Below are positions 19,091 to 26,715 of a stretch of DNA of 64,000 nucleotides, piece by piece. Position 1 is the first letter of the stretch. The number at the start of each line of letters is the position of its first letter. The notes beneath the pieces were generated by a model. It made no database searches and had not been told where the DNA came from. It worked only from the letters and a program-made list of their open reading frames with translations. The position numbers were made by a program, and so were the translations under genes. This DNA is from Pseudomonas putida (GTDB lineage Bacteria; Pseudomonadota; Gammaproteobacteria; Pseudomonadales; Pseudomonadaceae), in contig NZ_JANHLE010000017.1 in assembly GCF_028682475.1 (NCBI RefSeq), forward strand, positions 61,614-125,613. Reading direction: 5' to 3'.

Positions 19091-20716
19091 CTATTTGCTC
19101 ACGCTTACCCCATAGAAGGAGTTCAAGCCGAACGGGCTGATCTTGAAGTCCTGTACGGTGCTGCGCATCGGTTGATACACCGTCGAGTGGGCGATCGGTG
19201 TCATCGGCACCTGGTCTTTGAGGCGGTGCTGGGCTTGCTTGTACAGCTCGGTACGCTTGGCCTGGTCGGAGGTGGCCTTGGCCTGCTTGATCAGGTCGTC
19301 GTAGGGCTTGTCGCACCATTTGGAGAAGTTGTTGCCGGCAACGGCGTCGCAACCGAACAGGGTGCCGAGCCAGTTGTCCGGGTCACCGTTGTCACCGCTC
19401 CAGCCAATCAGCATGGCGCCGTTCTCACCGCCTTTGGAGCGCTTGATGTACTCACCCCACTCGTAGCTGACGATCTTGGCGTTGATGCCGATCTTCTTCC
19501 AGTCCGACTGGAGCATCTCGGCCATCAGCTTGGCGTTGGGGTTGTAGGGGCGTTGCACCGGCATGGCCCACAGGGTGATTTCGGTACCTTCCTTGACCCC
19601 GGCTTCCTTGAGCAGTTGCTTGGCTTTTTCCGGGTCGAACGGTGCGTCCTTGATGGTGGTGTCGTAGGACCATTGGGTCGGCGGCATGGCATTGACCGCC
19701 AGTTGGCCGGCGCCCTGGTACACCGACTTGATGATTTCAGGTTTGTTCACCGCCATGTCCAGGGCCTGGCGGACCTTGAGCTGGGCCATCGGGTTGGCTT
19801 CGTCGCTGCCCTTGATTTTGTCCATCACGTTGTAGGCGATGTAACCGAGGTTGAAGCCAGCCTGGTCGGGCATCTTCAGGTTCGGGTCAGCCTTGAGCGG
19901 CTCGATGTCGGCCGGGCGCGGGAAGAGGGTGACCTGGCACTCGTTTTTCTTGAGTTTCTGCATGCGCACCGAGGCGTCGGTGGTGATGGCGAAGATCAGG
20001 TTATCGATCTTCACATCATCGGGCTGCCAGTAGTCCTTGTTGCCCTTGAAGCGGATCTGCGCGTCTTTCTGGTATTTGCTGAACACGAACGGCCCGGTGC
20101 CGATCGGTTTCTGGTTGATGTCGGCGGGCTTGCCTTGCTTGAGCAACTGATCGGCGTATTCGGCCGACTGGATCGAGGCGAAGCTCATGGCCAGGTTCTG
20201 GATGAACGCGGCATCGACGCCATTGAGGGTGAACTTGACCGTGTGATCGTCGACCTTCTCCACTTTGGCGATGTTCTTGTCCATGCCCATGTCGGTGAAG
20301 TACGGGAACTCGGTGGGGTAGGCCTTGCGGAACGGCATGTCCTTGTCGAGCATCCGGTTGAAGGTGAACAGGACGTCGTCGGCGTTGAATTCGCGGGTCG
20401 GCTTGAAGAAGTCGGTGGTGTGGAACTTGACCCCTTCACGTAGGTGGAAGGTGTAGGTCAGGCCATCATCGGAAATGTCCCAGCTGGTCGCCAGACCCGG
20501 GATGACAGCGGTACCGCCACGCTCGAACTGGCTCAGGCGGTTGAAGACGGTCTCGGCTGAGGCATCGAAGTCGGTTCCGGTGGTGTACTGGCCCGGGTCG
20601 AAGCCAGCGGGGCTGCCTTCGGAGCAGAACACCAGGTTAGTCGCCGCGAGGGCAGAAGGTGCGCCGGCAAGCAAGCCTGCGCCGACCAGAAACGGAATGA
20701 CCGCGTGTTTGAGCAT
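19091..20716 (-). CDS. Dipeptide-binding protein, DppA family (first copy)
   Basis: A 541-residue periplasmic binding protein with signal peptide MLKHAVIPFLVGAGLLAGAPSALA. Landmarks: LVFCSEGSPAGFDPGQYTT, LATSWDISDDGLTYTFHLREGVKFH, VMDKIKGSDEANPMAQLKVRQ (an insertion absent from the second copy) and WSGDNGDPDNWLGTLFGCD. GAGG precedes the ATG. It is the promoter-proximal gene of the dpp operon. A GACAACAA stretch in front of the ribosome site is one base from an Hfq/Crc motif. Confidence 0.94.
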   Translation of the reverse strand: MLKHAVIPFLVGAGLLAGAPSALAATNLVFCSEGSPAGFDPGQYTTGTDFDASAETVFNRLSQFERGGTAVIPGLATSWDISDDGLTYTFHLREGVKFHTTDFFKPTREFNADDVLFTFNRMLDKDMPFRKAYPTEFPYFTDMGMDKNIAKVEKVDDHTVKFTLNGVDAAFIQNLAMSFASIQSAEYADQLLKQGKPADINQKPIGTGPFVFSKYQKDAQIRFKGNKDYWQPDDVKIDNLIFAITTDASVRMQKLKKNECQVTLFPRPADIEPLKADPNLKMPDQAGFNLGYIAYNVMDKIKGSDEANPMAQLKVRQALDMAVNKPEIIKSVYQGAGQLAVNAMPPTQWSYDTTIKDAPFDPEKAKQLLKEAGVKEGTEITLWAMPVQRPYNPNAKLMAEMLQSDWKKIGINAKIVSYEWGEYIKRSKGGENGAMLIGWSGDNGDPDNWLGTLFGCDAVAGNNFSKWCDKPYDDLIKQAKATSDQAKRTELYKQAQHRLKDQVPMTPIAHSTVYQPMRSTVQDFKISPFGLNSFYGVSVSK

Positions 20717-21027
20717 GGTGGCCTCATTGTTGTCATTTTTGATTTGAGGGGGCCTTGTGAGCCGTCCTGCGGATACTTATGCAGGGCCCATACCCAATGC
20801 AACACTCAATGGGATGTGTGGCGGCAAACAGTGGAACGAACGTACAGGAATGTCGCATCCGTATAATTTTTTACGGAGTTGAACGTTTGCGAGGGGGTAT
20901 TTCAGTATGTTTCGGAGACGTTACGGGTAAGGATAGTCACGCCTGGCACCGCAATGGTGCATCGGGTTACCACGCGTAACAGTGTTCGCGGCAGCCGCAG
21001 CTGCCACGAATCTGCACACCCGTAACG
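20717..21027 (-). promoter_or_regulatory. Leader and promoter region of the dpp operon
   Basis: 311 bases without a credible gene. On the minus strand, TTGCAT (20802-20797) and TAAGTA (20779-20774) are 17 bases apart and could be a weak promoter. Farther up is an inverted repeat CCGTA-N8-TACGG (20859-20876) that could bind a regulator. GACAACAA (20734-20727) lies before the ribosome site of the first dppA. A TATAAT on the plus strand (20862-20867) sits inside the inverted repeat but has no gene to drive. Confidence 0.4.
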
Positions 21028-21738
21028 TTACATCTGGACTTCGATGGTACCGTCGGCGCTGAGGCTGACCTGGCTGGTGCCGGCTTCGATGTCTGGCGCT
21101 GGCGCGGCGTCTTCGGCCATGCCGGCTTTCATCATCATAGGAGCGCTTCGCGCATAGGGATGCGGGTAGCCGCTGCTGTTGAGGTTGAGGTTGACCACTT
21201 TGTAGCCTTTGCCACCCAGGGCTTCAGTGGCCAGCTGGGCGCGGGTCTTGAAGGCATTGACGGCGTCCTTGAGCAGTTCGTCCTCGCTGGTTTTGCGGGT
21301 GGCCGGGGCAATGGAGAAGTCCATGCCGCCCATTTTCAGGTCCTGCAGCAAGGTCCCGGTGAGTTTCGACAGGGCCGGGAAGTCGGCACTTTCCAGGCGC
21401 AGTTCGGCGCGCTCGCGCCAGCCGGTGATCTTCTGACCCTTGTTGTCATAGATCGGGTAGCTGTTACGGCTGCCCTGGCTGATTTTCACTTCCTTGACCT
21501 CGCGGGCCTGTTGCACCGCTTTATTCATGGTCTCGGTGATCTCCTTGGCCAGCTTGCCCGGATCGGTGTTCTGCGCTTCGCTGTAGAGGGTCACGGTCAT
21601 CAGGTCGCGGGCCACTTCCTTGCTGACTTCGGCACGCAGCGAGATCTGGTTGTAGCGTGGTTCTTCTGCCAGCGCGGGGAGGCTGGCGAGCAGGCTGGTG
21701 GCCATGACGAGGGCGGCGCTGCGGCGGGTGTTAAGCAT
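21028..21738 (-). CDS. SIMPL-domain periplasmic protein (DUF541)
   Basis: A 236-residue exported protein with signal peptide MLNTRRSAALVMATSLLASLPALA. The SIMPL/DUF541 pattern is NQISLRAEVSKEVARDLMTVTLYSEAQNTDPGKLAKEITETMNKAV, then GWRERAELRLESADFPALSKLTGTLLQ and LKDAVNAFKTRAQLATEALGGKGYKVVNLNL. I start at 21738, where AAGGAGTCATAC precedes ATG; the longer frame has no signal peptide. It is divergent from roxS, as in P. aeruginosa (PA4495, from memory). The precise role of SIMPL proteins is not established. Confidence 0.85.
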   Translation of the reverse strand: MLNTRRSAALVMATSLLASLPALAEEPRYNQISLRAEVSKEVARDLMTVTLYSEAQNTDPGKLAKEITETMNKAVQQAREVKEVKISQGSRNSYPIYDNKGQKITGWRERAELRLESADFPALSKLTGTLLQDLKMGGMDFSIAPATRKTSEDELLKDAVNAFKTRAQLATEALGGKGYKVVNLNLNSSGYPHPYARSAPMMMKAGMAEDAAPAPDIEAGTSQVSLSADGTIEVQM

Positions 21739-21896
21739 GTATGACTCCTTGAAAATGAGGCGTGGACGCTGTGAAATCCATTCCACGCAGGCCCATGAGA
21801 CTCGCAGCAGTGTAGTGAGGTTCAAAATGGCCATCATTGTTATGTAAAAAAGTGTGGCGCTTTGCCGCATGTCTGCAGCGCACAGCATAGCTTCGG

Positions 21897-21902
21897 TATA
21901 CT
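21897..21902 (+). promoter_or_regulatory. Candidate -10 box of roxSR
   Basis: TATACT lies 38 bases before the roxS start in the divergent gap. No good -35 is seen at 16-18 bases, so the promoter may need an activator. Confidence 0.35.
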
Positions 21903-21940
21903 CGCCACGATTCGCCCTGGAGCACTCATCAGGAGAGCTC

Positions 21941-23197
21941 ATGCTCGCCCCCGTACAACTGCTGTCCGCAACCCGTCAGAACCTCTGGCGCCTGACCTTC
22001 ATCCGCATTCTGGTACTGGCCGCCCAGGCCGGCTCGGTGGGCGTTGCCTACTGGACCGAACTGCTGCCGCTGCCGTGGCTGTCGCTGGTGATCACCCTCG
22101 GGCTGTCGAGCCTGCTGTGTGCGTTCACCGCCCTGCGCCTGCGCCTGTCGTTGCCGGTTACGGAGCTGGAATACGCTTTTCAGCTGGCCTGTGACCTGTT
22201 GATCCACAGTGCCTTGCTGTATTACTCCGGGGGCTCGACCAACCCCTTCGTGTCCTATTACCTGGTACCGCTGGCGATTGCTGCGGTGACCTTGCCCTGG
22301 GTCTATTCCCTGGTCCTCTCGGGCATTGCCCTGGCGGCCTACAGCTTGTTGCTGGTGCAGTTCTACCCGCTGGAGACCTTCCCCATGGCGCGGGAGAAGA
22401 TGCAGGTCTACGGCATGTGGTTGAGCATTGCCCTGGCGGCGGCGGTGATCACCTTCTTTGCGGCGAAAATGGCCGAAGAACTGCGCCGTCAGGAGCAGCT
22501 GCGTGCCGAGCGGCGTGAAGAAGGCCTGCGCGACCAGCAACTGCTGGCGGTTGCCACCCAGGCCGCAGGTGCTGCTCATGAGCTGGGTACACCGCTGGCG
22601 ACCATGAGCGTGCTGATCAAGGAAATGCGCCAGGACCACAACGACCCGTTGCTGCAGGAAGACCTGGCGGTGCTGCAGGACCAGGTCAAGTTGTGCAAAG
22701 AGACCCTGCAGAACCTGGTGCGTGCCGCCGAAGCCAACCGGCGCATGGCGGTGGAAGATCAGGAGGTCACGGCCTGGCTGGATGAGGCCCTGAACCGCTG
22801 GCACCTGATGCGTCCCGAGGCCAGTTACCGTTTTCAGCGTCTGGGGCAGGGCAGTGTGCCGCGCCTGGCGCCACCGCCTGACCTGACCCAGGCGTTGCTG
22901 AACCTTTTGAACAATGCAGCCGATGCCTGTCCGGACGAGCTTGAAGTACGCCTGGACTGGGATGCGCAGGATATGGTGATCAGCATCCGCGACCATGGTC
23001 CGGGCGTGCCGGTGGCCATTGCCGAGTCGATCGGCAAACCCTTCTTTACCACCAAGGGCAAAGGCTTCGGCCTGGGCCTGTTCTTGAGCAAGGCCAGCGT
23101 GACCCGTGCTGGCGGCTCGGTAAAACTCTATAGTCATGAGGAAGGCGGTACGCTCACCGAGCTGCGCCTGCCGCGTGACGCGCGAGGAGATGTGTGA
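21941..23197 (+). CDS. roxS: Redox-sensing histidine kinase RoxS (RegB/PrrB family)
   Basis: A 418-residue inner-membrane sensor kinase with about six spans in residues 15-175. The RegB quinone/redox signature GGSTNPF is at 97-103. The phosphorylation site is His213 in AAGAAHELGTPLATM, and Cys252 (KLCKETL) sits almost where the redox-active Cys of RegB lies, 39 residues after the His. ATPase boxes are LLNLLNNAADA, IRDHGPGVP and KGKGFGLGLFL. AGGAGAGCTC precedes the ATG. It overlaps roxR by one base. In Pseudomonas RoxSR tunes terminal oxidases to respiratory redox state. Confidence 0.93.
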   Translation: MLAPVQLLSATRQNLWRLTFIRILVLAAQAGSVGVAYWTELLPLPWLSLVITLGLSSLLCAFTALRLRLSLPVTELEYAFQLACDLLIHSALLYYSGGSTNPFVSYYLVPLAIAAVTLPWVYSLVLSGIALAAYSLLLVQFYPLETFPMAREKMQVYGMWLSIALAAAVITFFAAKMAEELRRQEQLRAERREEGLRDQQLLAVATQAAGAAHELGTPLATMSVLIKEMRQDHNDPLLQEDLAVLQDQVKLCKETLQNLVRAAEANRRMAVEDQEVTAWLDEALNRWHLMRPEASYRFQRLGQGSVPRLAPPPDLTQALLNLLNNAADACPDELEVRLDWDAQDMVISIRDHGPGVPVAIAESIGKPFFTTKGKGFGLGLFLSKASVTRAGGSVKLYSHEEGGTLTELRLPRDARGDV

Positions 23198-23757
23198 TGA
23201 GTGATGAAATCCAGGTTGAAGGCGAAGAGCTCCCGCACCTGTTGCTGGTAGATGATGACGCCACCTTTACCCGCGTCATGGCCCGGGCCATGAGCCGCCG
23301 TGGTTTTCGCGTGAGCACCGCGGGGTCCGCTGAAGAGGGATTGCTGCTGGCTCAGCAGGATGTACCGGACTACGCCACCCTGGACCTGAAGATGGATGGC
23401 GACTCGGGCCTGGTGTTGTTGCCCAAGCTGCTCGAGCTCGACCCGGAAATGCGCGTGGTGATCCTCACCGGTTACTCGAGCATCGCCACTGCCGTGGAGG
23501 CCATCAAGCGCGGTGCCTGCAACTACCTGTGCAAACCGGCCGACGCCGATGACGTACTGGCTGCGTTGCTGTCCGAGCATGCTGACCTGGACAGCCTGGT
23601 ACCGGAAAACCCGATGTCGGTCGACCGCCTGCAGTGGGAGCACATTCAGCGGGTGCTGACCGAGCACGAAGGCAACATCTCCGCCACCGCCCGAGCGCTG
23701 GGCATGCATCGGCGCACCTTGCAGCGCAAACTGCAGAAGCGTCCGGTTCGCCGCTGA
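23197..23757 (+). CDS. roxR: Response regulator RoxR (RegA/PrrA family)
   Basis: A 186-residue regulator. The receiver domain holds the acidic pocket LLVDDDATF near 17-25, phospho-acceptor Asp63 in TLDLKMDGDSG, Thr in VVILTGYSS and Lys in YLCKPAD. A Fis-type helix-turn-helix (EHEGNISATARALGMHRRTLQRKLQKR) forms the C-terminus, the very conserved RegA DNA-binding end. I choose the ATG at 23197, which shares one base with the roxS stop (TGATG), over the GTG three bases earlier. Confidence 0.93.
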   Translation: MSDEIQVEGEELPHLLLVDDDATFTRVMARAMSRRGFRVSTAGSAEEGLLLAQQDVPDYATLDLKMDGDSGLVLLPKLLELDPEMRVVILTGYSSIATAVEAIKRGACNYLCKPADADDVLAALLSEHADLDSLVPENPMSVDRLQWEHIQRVLTEHEGNISATARALGMHRRTLQRKLQKRPVRR

Positions 23758-23768
23758 GGCACTCATAC

Positions 23769-23849
23769 ACCCCGGTGGGAGCGGGCTTGCCCCGCGATTG
23801 CGGTTGTTCAGTCACATCGCATCGCGGGGCAAGCCCGCTCCCACCGGGG
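23769..23849. repeat. REP palindrome pair (family A)
   Basis: Two inverted copies with core GGGGCAAGCCCGCTCC, outer CCCCGGTGGGAG and CTCCCACCGGGG. It lies 11 bases after the roxR stop and could close that transcript. The spacer is about 20 bases. Confidence 0.9.
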
Positions 23850-23938
23850 ATGGCAATTACAGTCAGCGGGCTAGGCCCTCGATAGCCGTCGTTGGCGTAT
23901 CATTAGCCCCCTAACGACAGCCACCGGAACCGCCTTGC

Positions 23939-24880
23939 ATGCTCGCCCTCTTTTTACAGACGCTGAACATCACGGCGCCGGTATTCGCCATGCTGTTCAT
24001 GGGCGTGTTCCTCAGGCGCATCAACGCGATCAACGATGGTTTTATCCATACCGCCTCGTCGCTGGTGTTCAACGTCTGCATGCCGGCACTGCTGTTCCTC
24101 GGGATCTACCATGCGGACCTGAGCGCAGCGGTGAAGCCCGGGCTGTTGCTCTACTTCGCCATCGCCACCCTGATCGGCTTCGGTCTGGCCTGGGGCCTGG
24201 CGATCTGGCGCTGCCCCCGGCAAGACCGCGGGATCTACACCCAGGGCGCGTTCCGCGGCAACAACGGGGTGATCGGCCTGGCACTGGCCGCGAGCATGTA
24301 TGGCGACTACGGCATTTCGCTGGGTGCGGTCCTCGCCGGGCTGGTGATCCTGCTCTACAACTCGCTGTCGGTCGTGGTGCTTGCGGTGTACAGCCCAAGT
24401 GCCAAGTCCGACCCCTGGAGCATCTGCAAGAGCATCCTGCGCAATCCGCTGATCATCAGTGTGCTGCTGGCGGCTGTGCTGGCTTATGGGCAGGTGGCCC
24501 TGCCGAACTGGTTGCTGACTTCCGGCGACTATCTGGCGCAGATGACCCTGCCGTTGGCGCTGATCTGTATTGGTGGCACCTTGTCGCTCGCCTCGTTGCG
24601 CCAGAGTGGCGGGCTGGCCGTCAGTGTCAGCTTGCTGAAGATGCTCTGGCTGCCATTGCTCGCCACCCTTGGCGCGTTTGCCTGTGGTTTTCGCGGGGCC
24701 GAGCTGGGTATCTTGTTCCTCTACTTCGGTAGCCCGACGGCGGCGGCCAGCTATGTCATGGCGAGGTCCACCAACGGCAACCACGAGCTGGCGGCGGCAA
24801 TCATCGTCATAACCACCCTGATGGCTGCCATTACCACCAATATCGGCATCTTTTTCTTGCAGTGGGGCGGCTGGATCTAG
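23939..24880 (+). CDS. AEC-family transporter (auxin efflux carrier/malonate permease type)
   Basis: A 313-residue inner-membrane protein with about ten spans in two inverted halves. The first half begins LNITAPVFAMLFMGVFLRRINAINDGFIHTASSLVFNVCMPALLF, typical of the AEC/MdcF family, and the second starts with LRNPLIISVLLAAVLAYG. The Asn and Pro of VFNVCMPALL sit in the broken helix expected for transport. Substrate is not predictable (dicarboxylates and amino acids are known in the family). It stands 51 bases before aroP on the same strand. Confidence 0.85.
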   Translation: MLALFLQTLNITAPVFAMLFMGVFLRRINAINDGFIHTASSLVFNVCMPALLFLGIYHADLSAAVKPGLLLYFAIATLIGFGLAWGLAIWRCPRQDRGIYTQGAFRGNNGVIGLALAASMYGDYGISLGAVLAGLVILLYNSLSVVVLAVYSPSAKSDPWSICKSILRNPLIISVLLAAVLAYGQVALPNWLLTSGDYLAQMTLPLALICIGGTLSLASLRQSGGLAVSVSLLKMLWLPLLATLGAFACGFRGAELGILFLYFGSPTAAASYVMARSTNGNHELAAAIIVITTLMAAITTNIGIFFLQWGGWI

Positions 24881-24931
24881 ATTCTGTAAAAAAATAATTC
24901 CAACACTGCCTCTTACCTTCGAGGACACTTC

Positions 24932-26305
24932 ATGCAAGACGAGATCACCCCAGAGCGGTTACACCGCGGGCTGAAAAATCGCCATATCCAGTTGATTGCG
25001 CTGGGTGGCGCGATTGGCACCGGTCTGTTCCTCGGTATCGCCCAGACCATCCAGCTGGCCGGTCCGTCCGTGCTGCTGGGCTACGCCATCGCCGGCCTGA
25101 TTGCCTTTTTCATCATGCGCCAGCTCGGTGAGATGGTGGTCGAAGAGCCGGTGTCCGGTACCTTCAGCCATTTTGCCCACCGTTACTGGAGCGAATTCGC
25201 CGGGTTCATGTCCGGCTGGAACTACTGGGTGCTGTACGTGCTGGTCGGCATGGCCGAACTGACCGCCGTGGGCATCTACATCCAGTACTGGTGGCCCGGC
25301 TTTCCGACCTGGGCAACGGCGGCAATCTTTTTCGCCGTGATCAACCTGATCAACCTCAGCCAGGTAAAAGTCTATGGCGAGATGGAGTTCTGGTTTGCCT
25401 TGATCAAGGTGGTGGCCATCGTCAGCATGATCGCCTTCGGTGGCTACCTGTTGATCAGCGGTAACGGTGGGCCGGATGCCAGCGTGGCCAACCTGTGGCA
25501 ATACGGCGGCTTCTTCCCCAACGGCATCAGCGGCCTGATGATGGCGCTGGCGGTGATCATGTTTTCCTTTGGTGGCCTGGAGCTGGTGGGTATCACCGCC
25601 GCCGAAGCCGACAACCCCAAGTACAGCATTCCGCGGGCGACCAATCAGGTGATCTACCGCATCCTGATTTTCTACATCGGCGCCCTGGCCGTGCTGCTGT
25701 CGCTGTACCCGTGGCAGAAAGTGGTGCAGGGCGGCAGCCCGTTCGTGATGATCTTCCATGCCCTGGACAGCAATCTGGTGGCCACCATCCTCAACCTGGT
25801 AGTGCTGACGGCGGCATTGTCGGTTTACAACAGCTGCGTGTACTGCAACAGCCGCATGCTCTTCGGTCTGGCGGTGCAGGGCGATGCGCCCAAGCGTCTG
25901 CTCAAGGTCAACGACCGTGGTGTACCGCTGGCAGCCCTGGGGATCTCGGCGCTGGCGACCGGGCTCTGCGTGTTGATCAACTACCTGATGCCGGCCGAAG
26001 CCTTCGGCCTGTTGATGGCGCTGGTGGTGTCGTCGCTGGTGATCAACTGGGGGATCATCAGCATTACCCACCTGAAATTCCGCCGCGCCAAGCAAGCGGC
26101 TGGCGAGACGACGTTCTACAAAAGCTGGGGCTACCCGCTGACCAACTATGTCTGCCTGGCCTTCCTCGCGCTGATTCTGGTGATCATGTACCTGACACCG
26201 GGCATCCGCATTTCGGTGCTGTTGATTCCGGTCTGGCTGGCGGTGCTGGGCGTGGCCTTCTGGCTGAAGAAAAAAGGCCACAAGGCCGCCGTCGCTGCCG
26301 ACTGA
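24932..26305 (+). CDS. aroP: Aromatic amino acid permease AroP
   Basis: A 457-residue inner-membrane symporter of the amino acid-polyamine-organocation family, taking up Phe, Tyr and Trp. The N-terminus ERLHRGLKNRHIQLIALGGAIGTGLFLG is the consensus first helix; FGGLELVGITAAEADNP and LTAALSVYNSCVYCNSRMLFGLA match E. coli AroP almost residue by residue, as does the total length. A GAGGA ribosome site precedes the ATG. The 3' end is in the loop of an inverted repeat shared with the convergent gene. Confidence 0.94.
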   Translation: MQDEITPERLHRGLKNRHIQLIALGGAIGTGLFLGIAQTIQLAGPSVLLGYAIAGLIAFFIMRQLGEMVVEEPVSGTFSHFAHRYWSEFAGFMSGWNYWVLYVLVGMAELTAVGIYIQYWWPGFPTWATAAIFFAVINLINLSQVKVYGEMEFWFALIKVVAIVSMIAFGGYLLISGNGGPDASVANLWQYGGFFPNGISGLMMALAVIMFSFGGLELVGITAAEADNPKYSIPRATNQVIYRILIFYIGALAVLLSLYPWQKVVQGGSPFVMIFHALDSNLVATILNLVVLTAALSVYNSCVYCNSRMLFGLAVQGDAPKRLLKVNDRGVPLAALGISALATGLCVLINYLMPAEAFGLLMALVVSSLVINWGIISITHLKFRRAKQAAGETTFYKSWGYPLTNYVCLAFLALILVIMYLTPGIRISVLLIPVWLAVLGVAFWLKKKGHKAAVAAD

Positions 26306-26317
26306 CGGCCCGTGTGC

Positions 26318-26356
26318 AAGTGATCGATCAGCTCTGCTGGTAGCTGTCGATCACTT
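26318..26356. terminator. Near-perfect 15-bp inverted repeat at convergent gene ends
   Basis: AAGTGATCGA (26318-26327) pairs with TCGATCACTT (26347-26356) and CAGCT (26329-26333) with AGCTG (26342-26346), with one bulged base and an 8-base loop. The repeat covers the stop codon and last eight codons of the CMD gene and lies 13 bases after the aroP stop. No U-run is seen, so it may end or protect transcripts from both sides. Confidence 0.55.
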
Positions 26357-26705
26357 CCTGGGCGGCGCGAAATGCATCGATGGCCGCCGGGACGCCGGCG
26401 TACACCGCGCAATGCAGTAGCGCTTCGCGAATCTCCTCGACACTGCAGCCGTTGTTCAAGGCGCCACGGACGTGGCCCTTGAGCTCCTGTGGGCACTTGA
26501 GCGCGGTCAGCGCAGCCAGGGTGATCAGGCTGCGGGTTTTCAGCGGCAAGCCTTCACGGCTCCAGACACTGCCCCAGGCATGTTCATTGACGAAGTCCTG
26601 CAACGGCTGAGTGAACTCGGTGGCATTTCCCAGTGCGCGATCGACAAATGTATCGCCCATGACCTGGCGGCGGACCTGTTCGCCGGTTTTGGTGGTGTCG
26701 CCCAT
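26328..26705 (-). CDS. Carboxymuconolactone decarboxylase-family protein (PcaC-like)
   Basis: A 125-residue all-helical protein. The CMD pattern is FTQPLQDFVNEHAWGSVWSREGLPLKTRSLITLAALTALKCPQELKGHVRGALNNGCSVEEIREALLHCAVYAGVPAA, closest to the PcaC subgroup. There is no CxxC pair, so a peroxidase (AhpD) role is unlikely. Start 26705 follows AAGGAAAAC. It lies 10 bases after the antiporter gene and no other protocatechuate genes are near, so a true decarboxylase role in the beta-ketoadipate path is uncertain. Confidence 0.83.
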   Translation of the reverse strand: MGDTTKTGEQVRRQVMGDTFVDRALGNATEFTQPLQDFVNEHAWGSVWSREGLPLKTRSLITLAALTALKCPQELKGHVRGALNNGCSVEEIREALLHCAVYAGVPAAIDAFRAAQEVIDSYQQS

Positions 26706-26715
26706 ATTGTTTTCC

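Noticed and set aside
24959..26281. 440-residue open frame opposite aroP
   Set aside because: Rich in His and Gln, with no domain or start signal; it reflects the reverse of hydrophobic helices in AroP.
26328..26705. AhpD-type peroxidase
   Set aside because: The protein lacks the CxxC pair required for AhpD activity.
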